Of a stretch of DNA of 64,000 bases, positions 11,509 to 30,119 are shown in pieces (the first letter of the stretch is position 1; the number at the start of each line of letters is the position of its first letter). The position numbers were made by a program, and so were the translations under genes. The stretch is from assembly GCA_037039925.1 (NCBI GenBank), contig JAXRKP010000357.1:197001-261000 (forward strand), written 5' to 3'. The notes under the pieces are model-generated. The model worked only from the letters and a program-made list of their open reading frames with translations, had not been told where the DNA came from and ran no database searches. Source of the DNA: Doris montereyensis. Taxonomy: Eukaryota > Mollusca > Gastropoda > Nudibranchia > Dorididae.

Positions 11509-12426
11509 ATGAAAGCAAAAGTTAGATTGCCACAGTGTGTTTCTCGAATGGTTAGTTTACAAAGGGGGTTGCACTATATGCCTCTTCACAAGCAAAATAA
11601 ACAAGTATATATTTTCCCAAATACATCTAATCATTTATTTTGTCTTCCTAATGACTATAATATTTGTACCACTGTTGATTCATTTAAAATAAAATTATTA
11701 AAAGGAGGATTTCAGAGATGTCCTGAATTGATTGCTCAATATGGATCAAAACTCATGAATAATTCATATAAGCACCCAAACCCCAAAACTATCCGGATTC
11801 AGTTAGAACTTGCGAAGATGGCATTGTATCTGTTACAGAAATTGCTTATTGCACATCCATCAGAACAAATTGTGGATGGCAGTAAAAGTTCAAAATTACT
11901 GAGATATAAATTTTCTTTAGATATTGGCTGTGGAAATGGCATTAGCATGGTTCCTTTAGCACGTCATTCACATGTTTGTATTGGTGTAGATTTGAATGTG
12001 GAATCCTTGAATTATTGTCAACAAGAAGAAGAAAGTAACGTAATGCTATACTGTACAAATATGTTTGAAAGCAAACTGTCTACATACAAGAATGTTCATC
12101 ATCCTGGAAAATTTGATGTTATTCGATGGGATTTGCGACATGGTATACCATTTAGAGATAATACGTTTGATTTGGTAATCAGTATTTCTTTTTTGCAGTG
12201 GCTCTTTTATGGACATAGATCACAACAACTTAGTAGCTTTTTCGCATCTCTTTATAGAGTTCTTTGTCCTGGAGGCAAATCTGTAATTCAGTTTTATCCA
12301 AGAACTCCAAAGCAATTGTCCGATGTTGTTAATCATGCGTCTATGTATTTTAGTGGTATCTTGGTAGGTGATTATCCACATACTGACAGAGGTCGAAAGC
12401 TATTCCTTCTCTTAATCAAACAGTAA
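11509..12426 (+). CDS. BUD23-like 18S rRNA (guanine-N7) methyltransferase, single exon
   Basis: 305 codons, uninterrupted. BUD23 (WBSCR22), with TRMT112, makes N7-methylguanosine in 18S rRNA. Family landmarks in order: PELIAQYG (72-79) at the usual N-terminal PEL..Y position; SAM motif I LDIGCGNG (137-144); GVDLN (159-163), the acidic end of strand 2; DLRHGIPF (198-205) and DLVISISFLQWLF (211-223), matching the DxxxGLPF and ISISALQWL blocks; QFYP (251-254); and FSGILVGDYPHT near 281. Differences from the family: about 65 extra N-terminal residues, and a stop right after the methyltransferase fold, so the lysine/arginine-rich C-terminal tail is missing. Animal BUD23 genes that I know of have many introns, so an intronless, divergent copy suggests a retrogene or paralogue. 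A pyrimidine-rich acceptor (TTTTCTTTGTTTAG at about 11447-11460) may close a 5'UTR intron. The frame is intact, which argues against a dead copy. Confidence 0.85.
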   Translation: MKAKVRLPQCVSRMVSLQRGLHYMPLHKQNKQVYIFPNTSNHLFCLPNDYNICTTVDSFKIKLLKGGFQRCPELIAQYGSKLMNNSYKHPNPKTIRIQLELAKMALYLLQKLLIAHPSEQIVDGSKSSKLLRYKFSLDIGCGNGISMVPLARHSHVCIGVDLNVESLNYCQQEEESNVMLYCTNMFESKLSTYKNVHHPGKFDVIRWDLRHGIPFRDNTFDLVISISFLQWLFYGHRSQQLSSFFASLYRVLCPGGKSVIQFYPRTPKQLSDVVNHASMYFSGILVGDYPHTDRGRKLFLLLIKQ

Positions 12427-13286
12427 TACAGTTTGTGATTGTGAGGATATTTAAATAAGTGCCACTTGCATTATCTAGTTTAAATACCACTCTCACTGAA
12501 CACATGTTCCCTTGAAAACAATTACTGCTAGTGTTGTTAGTATTGTTAGCTTGAACTTTAAATAGCAGAGTGTTCCTTTGTACAATAGTTATTTGGTATT
12601 GTATTATTTTAATTTTAGTAACCTGTGCCAGCAGATTTGAGCAACTCATTTTTCATTTTACGAAGACAAGTACATGCGCATGTATCACATATTTGTAGAC
12701 AATCGCAATATAAACAAGGTAAAATGCCAGTTGTTGATGATGTTCGACTGACATCATGTGACTAGTTACATTATTAATATTACAGGTACCTATGTCTGCT
12801 TTGATAAAACGGTTTGAACTATATGAAGCCTATATATCATAATATATAAATATTATATTATACATCAATTCCCTACGCATATCTACCATGACAATAATGA
12901 CCTACTAATTACTAATGATTTAGAAGAAGAAATTGTCTTTTGAGTTGGAAAAACGACCTGTGCATCTCTAGTTTGATATCTCTTTGCTTTCTTGGACAAA
13001 AATCTTTTTTTAAATAATTACACAGAATGATCCATGTAACATCATAGTTTTGTCATTTCTGCTATTTGAAGTGAGTTTTGATTAAACGATTAATTTCATT
13101 TCACCGTATGATAGTCATTGTAAAAAAATTTAAAGATTAATTTGTTTGCTTTGATCTTTTTTTATGTCAAATAGGCCTATACATTATAGAATACATGTAT
13201 ATTGCACAATTCACGATTGTTCATGTAGACTATAATACTAATTGATATATTTTATATATTATGAATGTGTGTATGAAAACCAATTC

Positions 13287-13292
13287 AATAAA
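13287..13292 (+). terminator. Candidate poly(A) signal AATAAA
   Basis: This AATAAA lies about 860 bases after the stop of the BUD23-like frame. No nearer canonical signal was noticed. Assignment to that gene is inference; the 12430-13600 stretch is otherwise AT-rich and without recognisable exons. Confidence 0.3.
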
Positions 13293-13619
13293 ACGTGAGA
13301 AGGAAAATATTAAAATGTCCATTCATAAATCTAGAATTTTCAAGAATTTTTTATTGATTATCAAGATCATTCTCTTGAGTACACAATTGTGATTTTTAAA
13401 AGTGAATTGCAATTTATTTTTACATAATAATATATTTAATTATCTATGATGTCTGTCTTTTTGTTTGTATGATTTATGTTTTTTGATGTTGTTTGTTTGA
13501 TTTTTTAAAATGTTTATAAACTGATGCTCGTGTATAGACCAACTGTGAGGAAAGAGTGTCAGTGAGCACAATTAGGTTTTTTAGTTAGTACATTGTACAT
13601 TATATATTAGTATATAAGA

Positions 13620-14165
13620 ACTGACAAAATTAAAAACAAACAGAAGAGACTTGAACTATACCAAGCTCTTGTCAATCTGTCCTTTTATACAACTGTGGAA
13701 CCTGGGCACTTACGATACAACAAGAAGAGCACAAACTGAACGCATTCCACCGTAAACAGTTTAGAATTATTCTCAATACATGTAATGTCCCACAAAAATC
13801 ACATAAAAGAATGTTCATCAGACGAAGTACCAATTACCACCATTAAATGCCAGATGGTGACTGTTTGGACACATTCTAAATTCTAAGACAAGCTCCCACC
13901 ACGCCAGCCAATAAACTACCGGTAATGATCAAACATTTTCATTGAGAAGTGATGAAATTATGAAATGTAAAAAGGACCAAAAATATTGATTGTGTCCGCA
14001 CTTAGACAGGACCTTAAAGGACTTTACCATACGGCCTGGTGTAACAAACTATTCACCATTTCAGACCTCAAGCATTTACGTCGGATTGCTAAAGATAGAA
14101 CAGAATTGAGGCAAATCACTCTCCATCAGTGACAGTATACCAAGAAATTGTTGATCGTTTAGCAT
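13620..14165 (+). mobile_element. Decayed LINE 3' coding fragment (family B)
   Basis: Read across frameshifts, the sequence gives KNKQKRLELYQALV, LYNCGTWAL, then EEHKLNAFHRKQFRIILN. These are the C-terminal-region motifs of non-LTR retrotransposon proteins (K..L..ALV..L.Y..ETW, then the Lys-rich AFHR..LR.ILN block). Many stops follow. It is a 5'-truncated dead copy of a family different from the 37-40 kb LINE. Confidence 0.7.
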
Positions 14166-14394
14166 CTTAAATTCTTTTATGTTGTGACAAAGAGCATCCC
14201 CTTAGCAGTGCATAGCCATTGGAGATAAGTATAGACCTACATGTATTCAGAGTGCATATTAAGTGTTCAGAAATACATGATGAACTCCAGTAGTGTGCAG
14301 CATTTGAAACATCATCTGGGCACTTCCAGTTGGTGGTATTTCATCGTGTCTCCGCTCTTTATTTTAAAATAATAATAAAGTATAGTAATAGTAA

Positions 14395-14698
14395 AGTTCC
14401 TGCAGGGTCATTATGGCCCATTGAGTCAGACTTTATCCCGGTTTCTGTAGCGTGAAGTAGAACAGGTGATTAGAATTTGGATAATCACCTCCTGGACAGG
14501 ACTCTATCTGACGCAGGTTTTTACTCCAAAACCAGTGCTGATAGTGATAGTGATACTGATACCCACATGCACCTGGGTCGAGTGGGAACAATTGTGTGAA
14601 GTGTCTTTCCCAAGGAAATACTGCGTTGAGCCTAGCTATGCTTGGATTCGAACCCGGGTTTCCCTAAGTCCAGTAGCCTAACCACTCGGCCACCGACG
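14395..14698 (-). mobile_element. tRNA-derived SINE (family 1), minus strand
   Basis: Minus-strand head: GGTGGCCGAGTGGTTAGG (Pol III A box, about 14680-14694) and GGGTTCGAATCC (B box, 14644-14655), resembling a tRNA-Leu/Ser. The body contains the reverse complement of CTGACGCAGGTTTTTACTCC and ends beside a GTTTCTGTAGCGTGAAG block. Related copies lie at 25225-25493, 28160-28408, 51834-52115 and, partly, 50110-50245. Confidence 0.85.
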
Positions 14699-14699
14699 C

Positions 14700-17125
14700 C
14701 ACACTAGAGATTGCTACTCATCATGGTTAAAAACGTGTCATGAGATTTGATGACAAAATGTCAAAAAGAAATTGCATAAAAGTAGATTCATGTCACCCCC
14801 AGAGAAAGTAGAGAAAGGGTCCGATGAGAAATCAGAACAGCACAACAACCCTATTGTTTCTGTAGGTTCAATTTGATTTCGATTTCGATCCAGTTATAAT
14901 TTTGTACCAATGGATGTCTCGGTTTTGATCTTTAAAATGAAGTACACGAGATGATAGAATTATTTTTACAAAAATTAAAAAGGAAGAGTTGTGTTCTCCC
15001 CCATTGCGATGACAATTGATACATTATTATTTTTTGTTGTTGGAATTAGCATCAATTTGATTGATGGGGAGGGATGGGAGCGAGAATCAGGCCCAATGAT
15101 GTAGGGGGGATGGGTCAGCCTGACGGAAAAGAAACGAGTCTCATGGTATTAACTTTGAAAATGGTCTCACTCAAACTATAAGAAGACATCAGAGTCATAT
15201 TGTCAATGTCATTTGGTCTAGGCTAATCCACTTGAGTACCCAAACCCAAAGAAGATAGATATTACATTTACAATGTACCGGTACATGTATTTAAAAGAAA
15301 GTTCTGATTCTTTTTCATTTCTTCACGGGTCGCCGGAATTAGCGAAACCACCTCGCAACCGGTTGCCTGAATAAACACTCTGAATCTGAACTAAAATATT
15401 CATGACAATAGTGACATTGACATACATAGTAGCAATATAGTATTATATAAACAACATACATGCGTACCTAAACAAACATACATACACACGAAAATGATCC
15501 TAATTACATTACAGTATCATGTAGCCTATGGATTCATACACATACAACATCTATATACTCGCGGACAAGAGAAAGTAAACACTTTGAGATCATATGTTCT
15601 TCGAAAGATGGCATGTCTATCAGTATATAGTTGATTTCATTATTGTTTTAAAAACATGAATGCAGGTAATGTCTGGTCTGAAGTGTGCCAAATGATCAAA
15701 AGTTATCTAGATCACGCCACGGACCACACTCACGGTTAGCACGTGCCTAAACGCCTTAATGTCACCCCTCCCCCCCCTCGATCAATTTTCTTGATTTCAT
15801 TAAAAACTATAGCTCATTTCTGATTATGACATAAGCCACCTTTAAACACAACAATAAGTAAGTTATACATATTTGATTTTAGTTGTTTTTTTACAATATG
15901 GCGTGCCTCTCTATTATTAGTATTACTATTACTGATCGCTGTAGCTGTAAAGCTATTGGCATGCTTGATGCATGAGTTGGCGTTAAAGGTGTAGTGAAAC
16001 AATTTAAATGTTGTCCAACAGCCATTTAAGAACTGAGAAGAAAGTGTAATATGCATGGAAATGTTGAAGATCTTGCGAAAACATGCGTCCAAGCGTCACT
16101 TTTGAGCGACAAAACCATCAAATTATGGTGATAACTCATTTACGTGGCAGAAAATGCAGTGCTGGCCAAACCGCTCAAGAGGTTGAAAAAAATCTAATAT
16201 TTACCAGCCCTCGATCTGTTAGACGCATTTTAAATACACATGTACATGTAATGACAATCTACACGGCATAGTAGGACATCCTGTTCCATACTTACAGTTA
16301 CAGAACGTCATCGCTCATTTGTCTTCATCAATCCCATTTTCCTTCCGGAGCTTCAGTTTAGAATACTGAAAACAGTATTCTCCGAGTTACCTTACTTTGA
16401 CACGCACAGGTGCATTAAATGAAGAATGGGATAACTTTTCACAAAGACAGATCTTATTGCCAGTACGCGACGGAGGTGTCTTGCCTGTATCCAGCAACGC
16501 AGAGAACGCAACCACTACCAAAATGTAATGGTTGATGAGCCTGTGTAAATTTTGAAAATGGAATGAATACAATTAAACTATACACCTTATCTCAAGTTTG
16601 GCAAGAGATAAAGCAATGAAATTTTGTATACGTATAGCAAAATAAATAAAATATCATTATGTATAATTTCATTATAATTGATCCAGTACTTTGCTTGCAA
16701 CTTACGAAAACAGAAGTTTGTTTACTTTCTGTTGTCGCGAGAATATACAATTATGAATTGGTCGTTCTTTGTTCGTCAATGGCTCTGTTGCCAGGCCACT
16801 AATGTAACCATATTTTACATGTAGGTTTTTGATGATCCCAAGATCGTTTTCATTTGAGGAATTTTTCGCGCTCTCATGTAATGTTGCATTTTCTGTGGTG
16901 TTCCCCAGTATGATTTTCTTTGGTTTTATTGTTTTAAACTGGTAATACATCATCACATACTTGCACATCATAACGTAATATGAATTCCATTACATAATAA
17001 TACATGTAATGATAATGCAGATAATTTCTTTTGCGCCTAGTCCCTTATACAATAAAGCTCTAGGCGCATTACGATTACAGTTAGATGATGATAATAAAAA
17101 CACATAATATGCATGTACAAAAAAC
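14700..17125. other. Non-coding stretch, nothing recognised
   Basis: I found no exon, RNA gene or clear repeat. Short frames here (for example 15814-16092 minus and 16083-16271 plus) match no family I know and lack splice-site support. Confidence 0.4.
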
Positions 17126-17127
17126 AT

Positions 17128-17229
<102 letters not shown>

Positions 17230-17239
17230 TACACATTAA

Positions 17240-18190
17240 TACAAATCAAATAGGTAAGAATGTTAATTCAGCAGGAACGTTGTAATTAAATGAGTTTTAA
17301 TGTGCTCGATTGACATTTGACGGAGGGACAAAAAAGACAAAATCTATTCGAGACATCAAAAATAGACATATTATCCCATTTTCTCACTGAATTGTATATA
17401 AGCAGATTCAAAGCAGGAAGAGGAAGCGCATTTGTAAAATATTAGCAGGGTGACCTACCGCCACGCGAATGGCTTGAACCAATCGCATTAACATTTTTAA
17501 ACCAGGCTCAGGTTAACGACACTGCTTTAAGAAATCCCCTACAGAGCTACAGGTTGACAAATCTTTGACAGGCGATTGTTTGAATATTATGACAATCAGT
17601 CAGATATCATACGTCGAAGATCTTGGGGTCCTCAGTATACAATATGAGTGTAGCAGACAAAACAAACAACAAAAAGAGAAGAAACGAAAATAAAAGACCC
17701 AAATTGAAAAAAACAAAACAAAAACAATAAATAAACAAAAAAGACGACAAGTAGGGCCTATAACATAATATTTAGCATGACAATGTTCAGGAATAAGAAG
17801 ATAATGATACTGATAGATTGGTAAAATCATGTTATTATAGGACACCATAAACTGTGACACATCTAACCCCCATTTACTAATCAAACTTATCATATCTTTC
17901 TTATATTTTACAAAACTACTTCTAGTGATAATTTTCTACGATGTATTGTTGTTATTATTGTGTAACATAGAAGTACATGTACACATGTATTCACTGCATT
18001 GATCTTACTTATTAACTGTGTGGTGAGCAAGTACGGCTTCCTTGTACTTGTACATTATAATAATTATATTTTTTATTTTTATTTTCTGATCTTTTTTTAA
18101 AAATCTCTTTTTTTTTTGTTGTGAGGGAAACAAGAAAGGGGCACTTAGTTTTGTGTTGAGATGATAACGAAATTTAAACACATACTGGCC
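17240..18190. other. Non-coding stretch, nothing recognised
   Basis: AT-rich DNA with several T and A homopolymers. I see no exon or repeat family. Confidence 0.4.
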
Positions 18191-18193
18191 CCT

Positions 18194-18787
18194 AAGGCCC
18201 CTTTAAACGTACAGTTGATTCATCGACAAACGGACACTGTTTAACCGACAGACGCTAGATCTGGGTCATCGTTGAAATGACAGTTTGTCGACGAGAGAAG
18301 TTTTTATCTTTAAACTGTCAGTAGTGTCAGTCCTTGAACAGTTGTACATGTACTTTAGTTGTAGCTAGTTTGCGCGAAATTCAAACCGTCAACAAAAACA
18401 AAACAAAACAAAACACACACAAAATTTTTAACTCGGTATTCCGGCATTAAATTGCGTTCCTTCGCGTGATTTGCACTAATTTTGGGTCGCTGATCAAGAA
18501 AATCATATTATTTTTCTGATTTGACAAATATTCAGGTAATTTTTAGACTGCATTTTTAACTACGCCTGCGGCAACATCAAAGAAGTCACTCCTCGACGCC
18601 ACTCGTCGTTTATCCTTCAGTTCGCCAGCGGGAAAATATCTGGCGACTGGGCTGAGAGAACCCTTCGATATCGAGAGGATTGCTCGTTTCCACGCTCAGG
18701 TTTATCGAGAAGTTGACACGACAGGATTCCCGCCATCTTTTTGATATCGTACAGTCTGTCGTGTATAGGGGCATTTAAAGGGGCCTT
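18194..18787. mobile_element. GGCC-ended inverted-repeat MITE, copy 1
   Basis: The element starts AAGGCCCCTTTAAACGTACA, with GTTGATTCATCGACAAAC following, and ends AAAGGGGCCTT. Its interior (ATCAAGAAAATCATATTA, TTTAGACTGCATTTTTAACT, ATCGAGAGGATTGCTCGTTT) reappears reversed at 36772-40240, which fixes its limits at about 594 bp. There is no transposase. The 120-residue minus frame inside it is a by-product. Confidence 0.85.
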
Positions 18788-18789
18788 TC

Positions 18790-20226
18790 CAGGTAAAACA
18801 TAATGACTGTTTGAAATGGCGGCAAATTGTCGTAAAGCCGCCAAGAGGATACACGAGGGATGTAGTAAAACGTTTATGACATAGGGCACGGTTTCAAGGA
18901 GTCTTGATTGGTGGGAAATGAACACTTTCCCGCGCTTTGCTCTTTTCCTGGAATAACCCGCTCTGTGAGATCGAAACATATCGTTTCCGGTAGTTACATG
19001 ACGGGTGATAAATCCTGTTCGTCACAATAGAAATAAAGTAGCTCCTCGAACGATCCAAGTGTCATTCTTGTATAATTAAAGAATTGTTCATATTCTTTCT
19101 TTATATTTTCAAAGAGCGTATGATACTCGCAAACTTCTTGCCTGTTGAAATAAATTGAACGAACTCATATCCTCCTTATTTTCTGATGTCTTTTGTTCAC
19201 CCATCGTTTTTTCCACAACCGCAACACAACAGGATCCATTGCTAGACTGGTATGTTCTCTGCCTGGCTCGTGCGGAAATCAACACTGATCATTTCCACTC
19301 AAGCCGTACTGTATGATGTCAAATTATACAATTACACAGCACAAGCCGTCGAATCGCAGGACAGAGGGACAGTGTATACCGGTACATATCGCCCGAAGAC
19401 AGACGGTACGGTTCGGCTCGGTTCAACATGGTTTGGCTTATCCTGTCTAATTTAGACCTACACCGACAACGTTGACATCCTCTCAATGTTCGACTTGTGT
19501 GGCCGAAATACACATGTAGTACCACCAAAGGCGTGGCGTAACCAATACTTCAGGTGGTGCCACGATAGAATACTGTCCCAATATCATACTTTTAGACAAC
19601 TTATATAAATAATAATAGTAATAGCATTATAGTATTTGTACTTACGTTACTGTTTGAAGACAATTTATGCTTGCCGAGTCCGCAAACTTAATAACAGAGA
19701 GGGAGAGAGTGAGAGAGAGAGAAAGAGAGACAGACAGACAGACAGACAGGAGAGAGACAGAGACAAAGAGACAGATAAAGACAGAAACAGAAAGCAGCAC
19801 ACATTAGTGTATATCAGCATGTTGGCTTGAACCTAGCTTCCAAACCTCGATGGCTTGAATCGAGATGACAATAGATATCGTCGATCAGCGGGTACTTCGC
19901 GCGCGCCACGCCTCACCTGTTGGAGGACATATTGGTGCCTGGCTCCAAAATTTAAGTTTATTGTTAATTGAAGAAGGGAATACCACGACCTTTAACCTTA
20001 TTCTGTGAATACTTTGTACAGTTATTAAGCGCAGTTGGTTCACTTTGTAAAAGGGCACCACGGGTCTCAGAAGAAAGAGAGAGACGAGATAGAGATAGAG
20101 AGGCAGGAGAAGCAACCACATCCATCCACGGCTGCGTGCGTGACGTTACCAATGGCCCTACAGACCACAGAACACTTTAGTGTTCTGTGCTACAGACAGG
20201 GAGGGGTTGTAAAATACTGTAACGCT

Positions 20227-20270
<44 letters not shown>

Positions 20271-20835
20271 GTAAAGCAAATTTATGTGATGGGTATATTG
20301 CTAAGAAATTAAGATATTTACTTCTCGGTGTAATGCAATATTTTATAGGTGGTTCCAGGCACCCTAAAAAAAAAAACAGCTCACGCCCCTGAGTACCACA
20401 CTACCCTAGTTGTCTGTTAATGGTTATTTATAAATAAGTCAAGCGAATTAAAATTGTAAACCAAAACAAGGAATTGCCATTTTATGGAAAATAAAGATAA
20501 TTATCATCATTATTACAATGAGTATAGGGGCCTAATAATCTGCATAATACTACTAGTGTAGTGAGGCCAATGCTGCTATTCTAACCGACGAAAGCTCACG
20601 ATCGTCTGCTATCAACTCTTGTATTTCTAGGCCCTATCATTCGTGGACTGATAGGTCCATCGTCAGCATGCTACTTTTTCAGTCAAGTCAATAAATAAAT
20701 AAAGTTGTACATCTTGATCATCTTATGAAGGAAAGTCAAAATTCAATTAAAGCTAAAACTTCTAATTGTTATTTGAGATCAGGTTTGATAACAATGAGTT
20801 ATAATAGCCTGTTATAAATAAGCATAAACACACAT
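18790..20835. other. Non-coding stretch with imperfect GA/GACA and (GT)n arrays
   Basis: Contains an imperfect GAGA/GACA array at 19698-19790 and a (GT)n array at 20229-20267. No exon was recognised. A GCGCGCGCC cluster near 19897-19907 is a local CpG-rich spot of unknown meaning. Confidence 0.45.
20229..20267. repeat. (GT)n microsatellite
   Basis: About 19 GT units, uninterrupted. Confidence 0.95.
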
Positions 20836-20837
20836 GC

Positions 20838-21052
20838 TAGATCTAGATTCTAGGTGATCTAGAAATTAGAAATCTAGATCTAGAAATCTAGCTGTAGATC
20901 TAGAACATCTAGAGCAAGATCTAGATTTCAGGTCTAAATTGGATCTCTCTAGATCTAATCTAAATTTAGATCTATAGATCTAGACCCTATCTTTAGATCT
21001 AGAGCTAGATCTAAATCTAGGTCTAATCATAATCTAGATCACTGATCCTTGA
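20838..21052. repeat. AGATCTAGA-word cluster
   Basis: About 215 bp built almost wholly from overlapping AGATCTAGA, TCTAGATCT and CTAGAAATCTAG words in both orientations, without a fixed period. Smaller clusters of the same words lie at 8630-8785, 21230-21250 and 21410-21480. Confidence 0.8.
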
Positions 21053-21482
21053 TTGAGGTGAGAAGATCTACTCACTGAGCTCCGCATGTTACAGTGCATT
21101 CACCGAATCCTCCACGGAGTGGACATAATGTGATCTGTGCCGAACGGCGTGGGCGTGCCGTGATCTTTGCCGAATCCCTGAGTCTTCATCGAACTGCTGT
21201 TGCTCGATCGAACCCAGGTTAAGAAACCACTGATTGATCTAGATCTAGTTGGTTCCAGTCGAGGGGCGGAATTAGGCGTCGCAACAGCGTCATAGCCAAC
21301 CCTAGTCTATTTGAAGCTAATGAATGTCTCTGTAAATATTTCCCAAGACCAGATAAAAGACCAGCCAACATTTCCACGCAGGCCGATATAGTACCACCCT
21401 ACTAGCTCTTGATCTCTAGACTTGTAATCTAGAGGTAAATTTAGATACTGATCTACATCCTAGATCTAGATTCTATAGCTTC

Positions 21483-21700
21483 TAAATTTTTATTTGATTT
21501 GATTTGGTTTACCCACATCCGCAAAATAAGGTAGTCTCATGTTTTTTTTAAATAGGACTTAATTTTGCCCAGGCTACCTTGTACTTGTAAACAGCCGAGG
21601 GATCTTTGACGTGTACAGTGTTGTGATCTGCACACGGGACCTTCTTTTTATATTCCGTCTTCGATGGGACTAAAGCTATGTGTCAACTACTTATCTAGTC
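21483..21700 (-). repeat. SINE-like interspersed repeat, copy 2 (reversed)
   Basis: Begins GATTTGATTTGGTTTACCCA and contains GAGGGATCTTT and GTTGTGATCTGCACACGGGA. This is the reverse complement of the block order at 1745-1997 and 49370-49590. Confidence 0.6.
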
Positions 21701-21822
21701 CTGGTGGTAGATTTTAGAGGAAAACCTTGAGAACATTTTTGAGCCCTTCGAGTTGAGAGGCCAAAACCTTACCTGTGGACTACCGTGTTCCTCTAGCTTC
21801 CAGATATAGGCTATATTATAGG

Positions 21823-21823
<1 letters not shown>

Positions 21824-21882
<59 letters not shown>
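21824..21882. repeat. (AT)n microsatellite
   Basis: About 29 AT units. Confidence 0.95.
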
Positions 21883-21884
<2 letters not shown>

Positions 21885-21999
21885 AGACCTAGATCTACGC
21901 TTTATTTCTAAATCGCCTCCATACGCAGGTTGTTTTTTTTTTACGGTTTTTGCAAAACTGATGCCAAACCCGTAGCCAAACCCGTGCGCGTGGAAGAGG

Positions 22000-22145
22000 T
22001 AATTTTACGGTTTAGCGGTGTAAATTAAAGTTTGTACTCGTTGTCGGTATCGGCTTAGATCTACATTTAAAGGTGAGACGGAGGAAATCTATCTACAACT
22101 ACAACAATCCCTTCCCTGAGCGCCTTACCGCCCTAACCCCACCAG
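22000..22145 (+). repeat. Duplicated segment, copy 1 (partner 23826-23970)
   Basis: TTACGGTTTAGCGGTGTAAA, TCGGTATCG and GGTGAGACGGAGGAAAT occur in the same order at 23826-23970. The two copies are direct and about 1.8 kb apart, flanking the first visible exon of the HMG-like gene and the (CT)n array. Confidence 0.75.
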
Positions 22146-22352
22146 TTGCCTACCTGAGTTACTGCTTCCAACTACTATTGGTGCTAAACTACTACTGGCG
22201 CTACTGCTAGAGCTGGGTCGGACTCGAACTTTCTGCGACTATCAGAACTCGAACGGTCTGATCTCTAACCCTGACCCATCTCTCCCCTCCCCCTCTCTAA
22301 ACACACCCACCCCCCATCCCCCTTCTCCATCTAAACCAACATTAGTTTATAG

Positions 22353-29947
<7,595 letters not shown>

Positions 29948-30111
29948 ACCAAGATACAATGAAGAATGTCCTTGGAGACTATAATCACCAAATACCAACC
30001 CAACCCAGCAACAACAAACAACTGTTTACAATTTCTGTTAAATATTCTGAGTGAAAACCAACCTTTATCTTAAAGTAAGAGGCATGAAGTATTTGAATGT
30101 TTTTTGTTTGA

Positions 30112-30117
30112 AATAAA
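30112..30117 (+). terminator. Poly(A) signal AATAAA of the HMG-like gene
   Basis: AATAAA lies 165 bases after the TGA at 29947, a normal 3'UTR distance. Confidence 0.5.
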
Positions 30118-30119
30118 TC

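Noticed and set aside
14640..14698. Possible tRNA gene on the minus strand (A box and B box present)
   Set aside because: No acceptor stem closes it and the tail matches other dispersed copies, so it is a SINE head, not a tRNA gene.
16083..16271. 62-residue frame with a helix-turn-helix look (AGQTAQEVEKNL)
   Set aside because: Considered as a Tc1-type transposase remnant, but there is too little sequence and no catalytic motif nearby.
18617..18979. 120-residue minus frame
   Set aside because: Lies mostly within the 594-bp inverted-repeat MITE; the second MITE copy does not preserve the frame.
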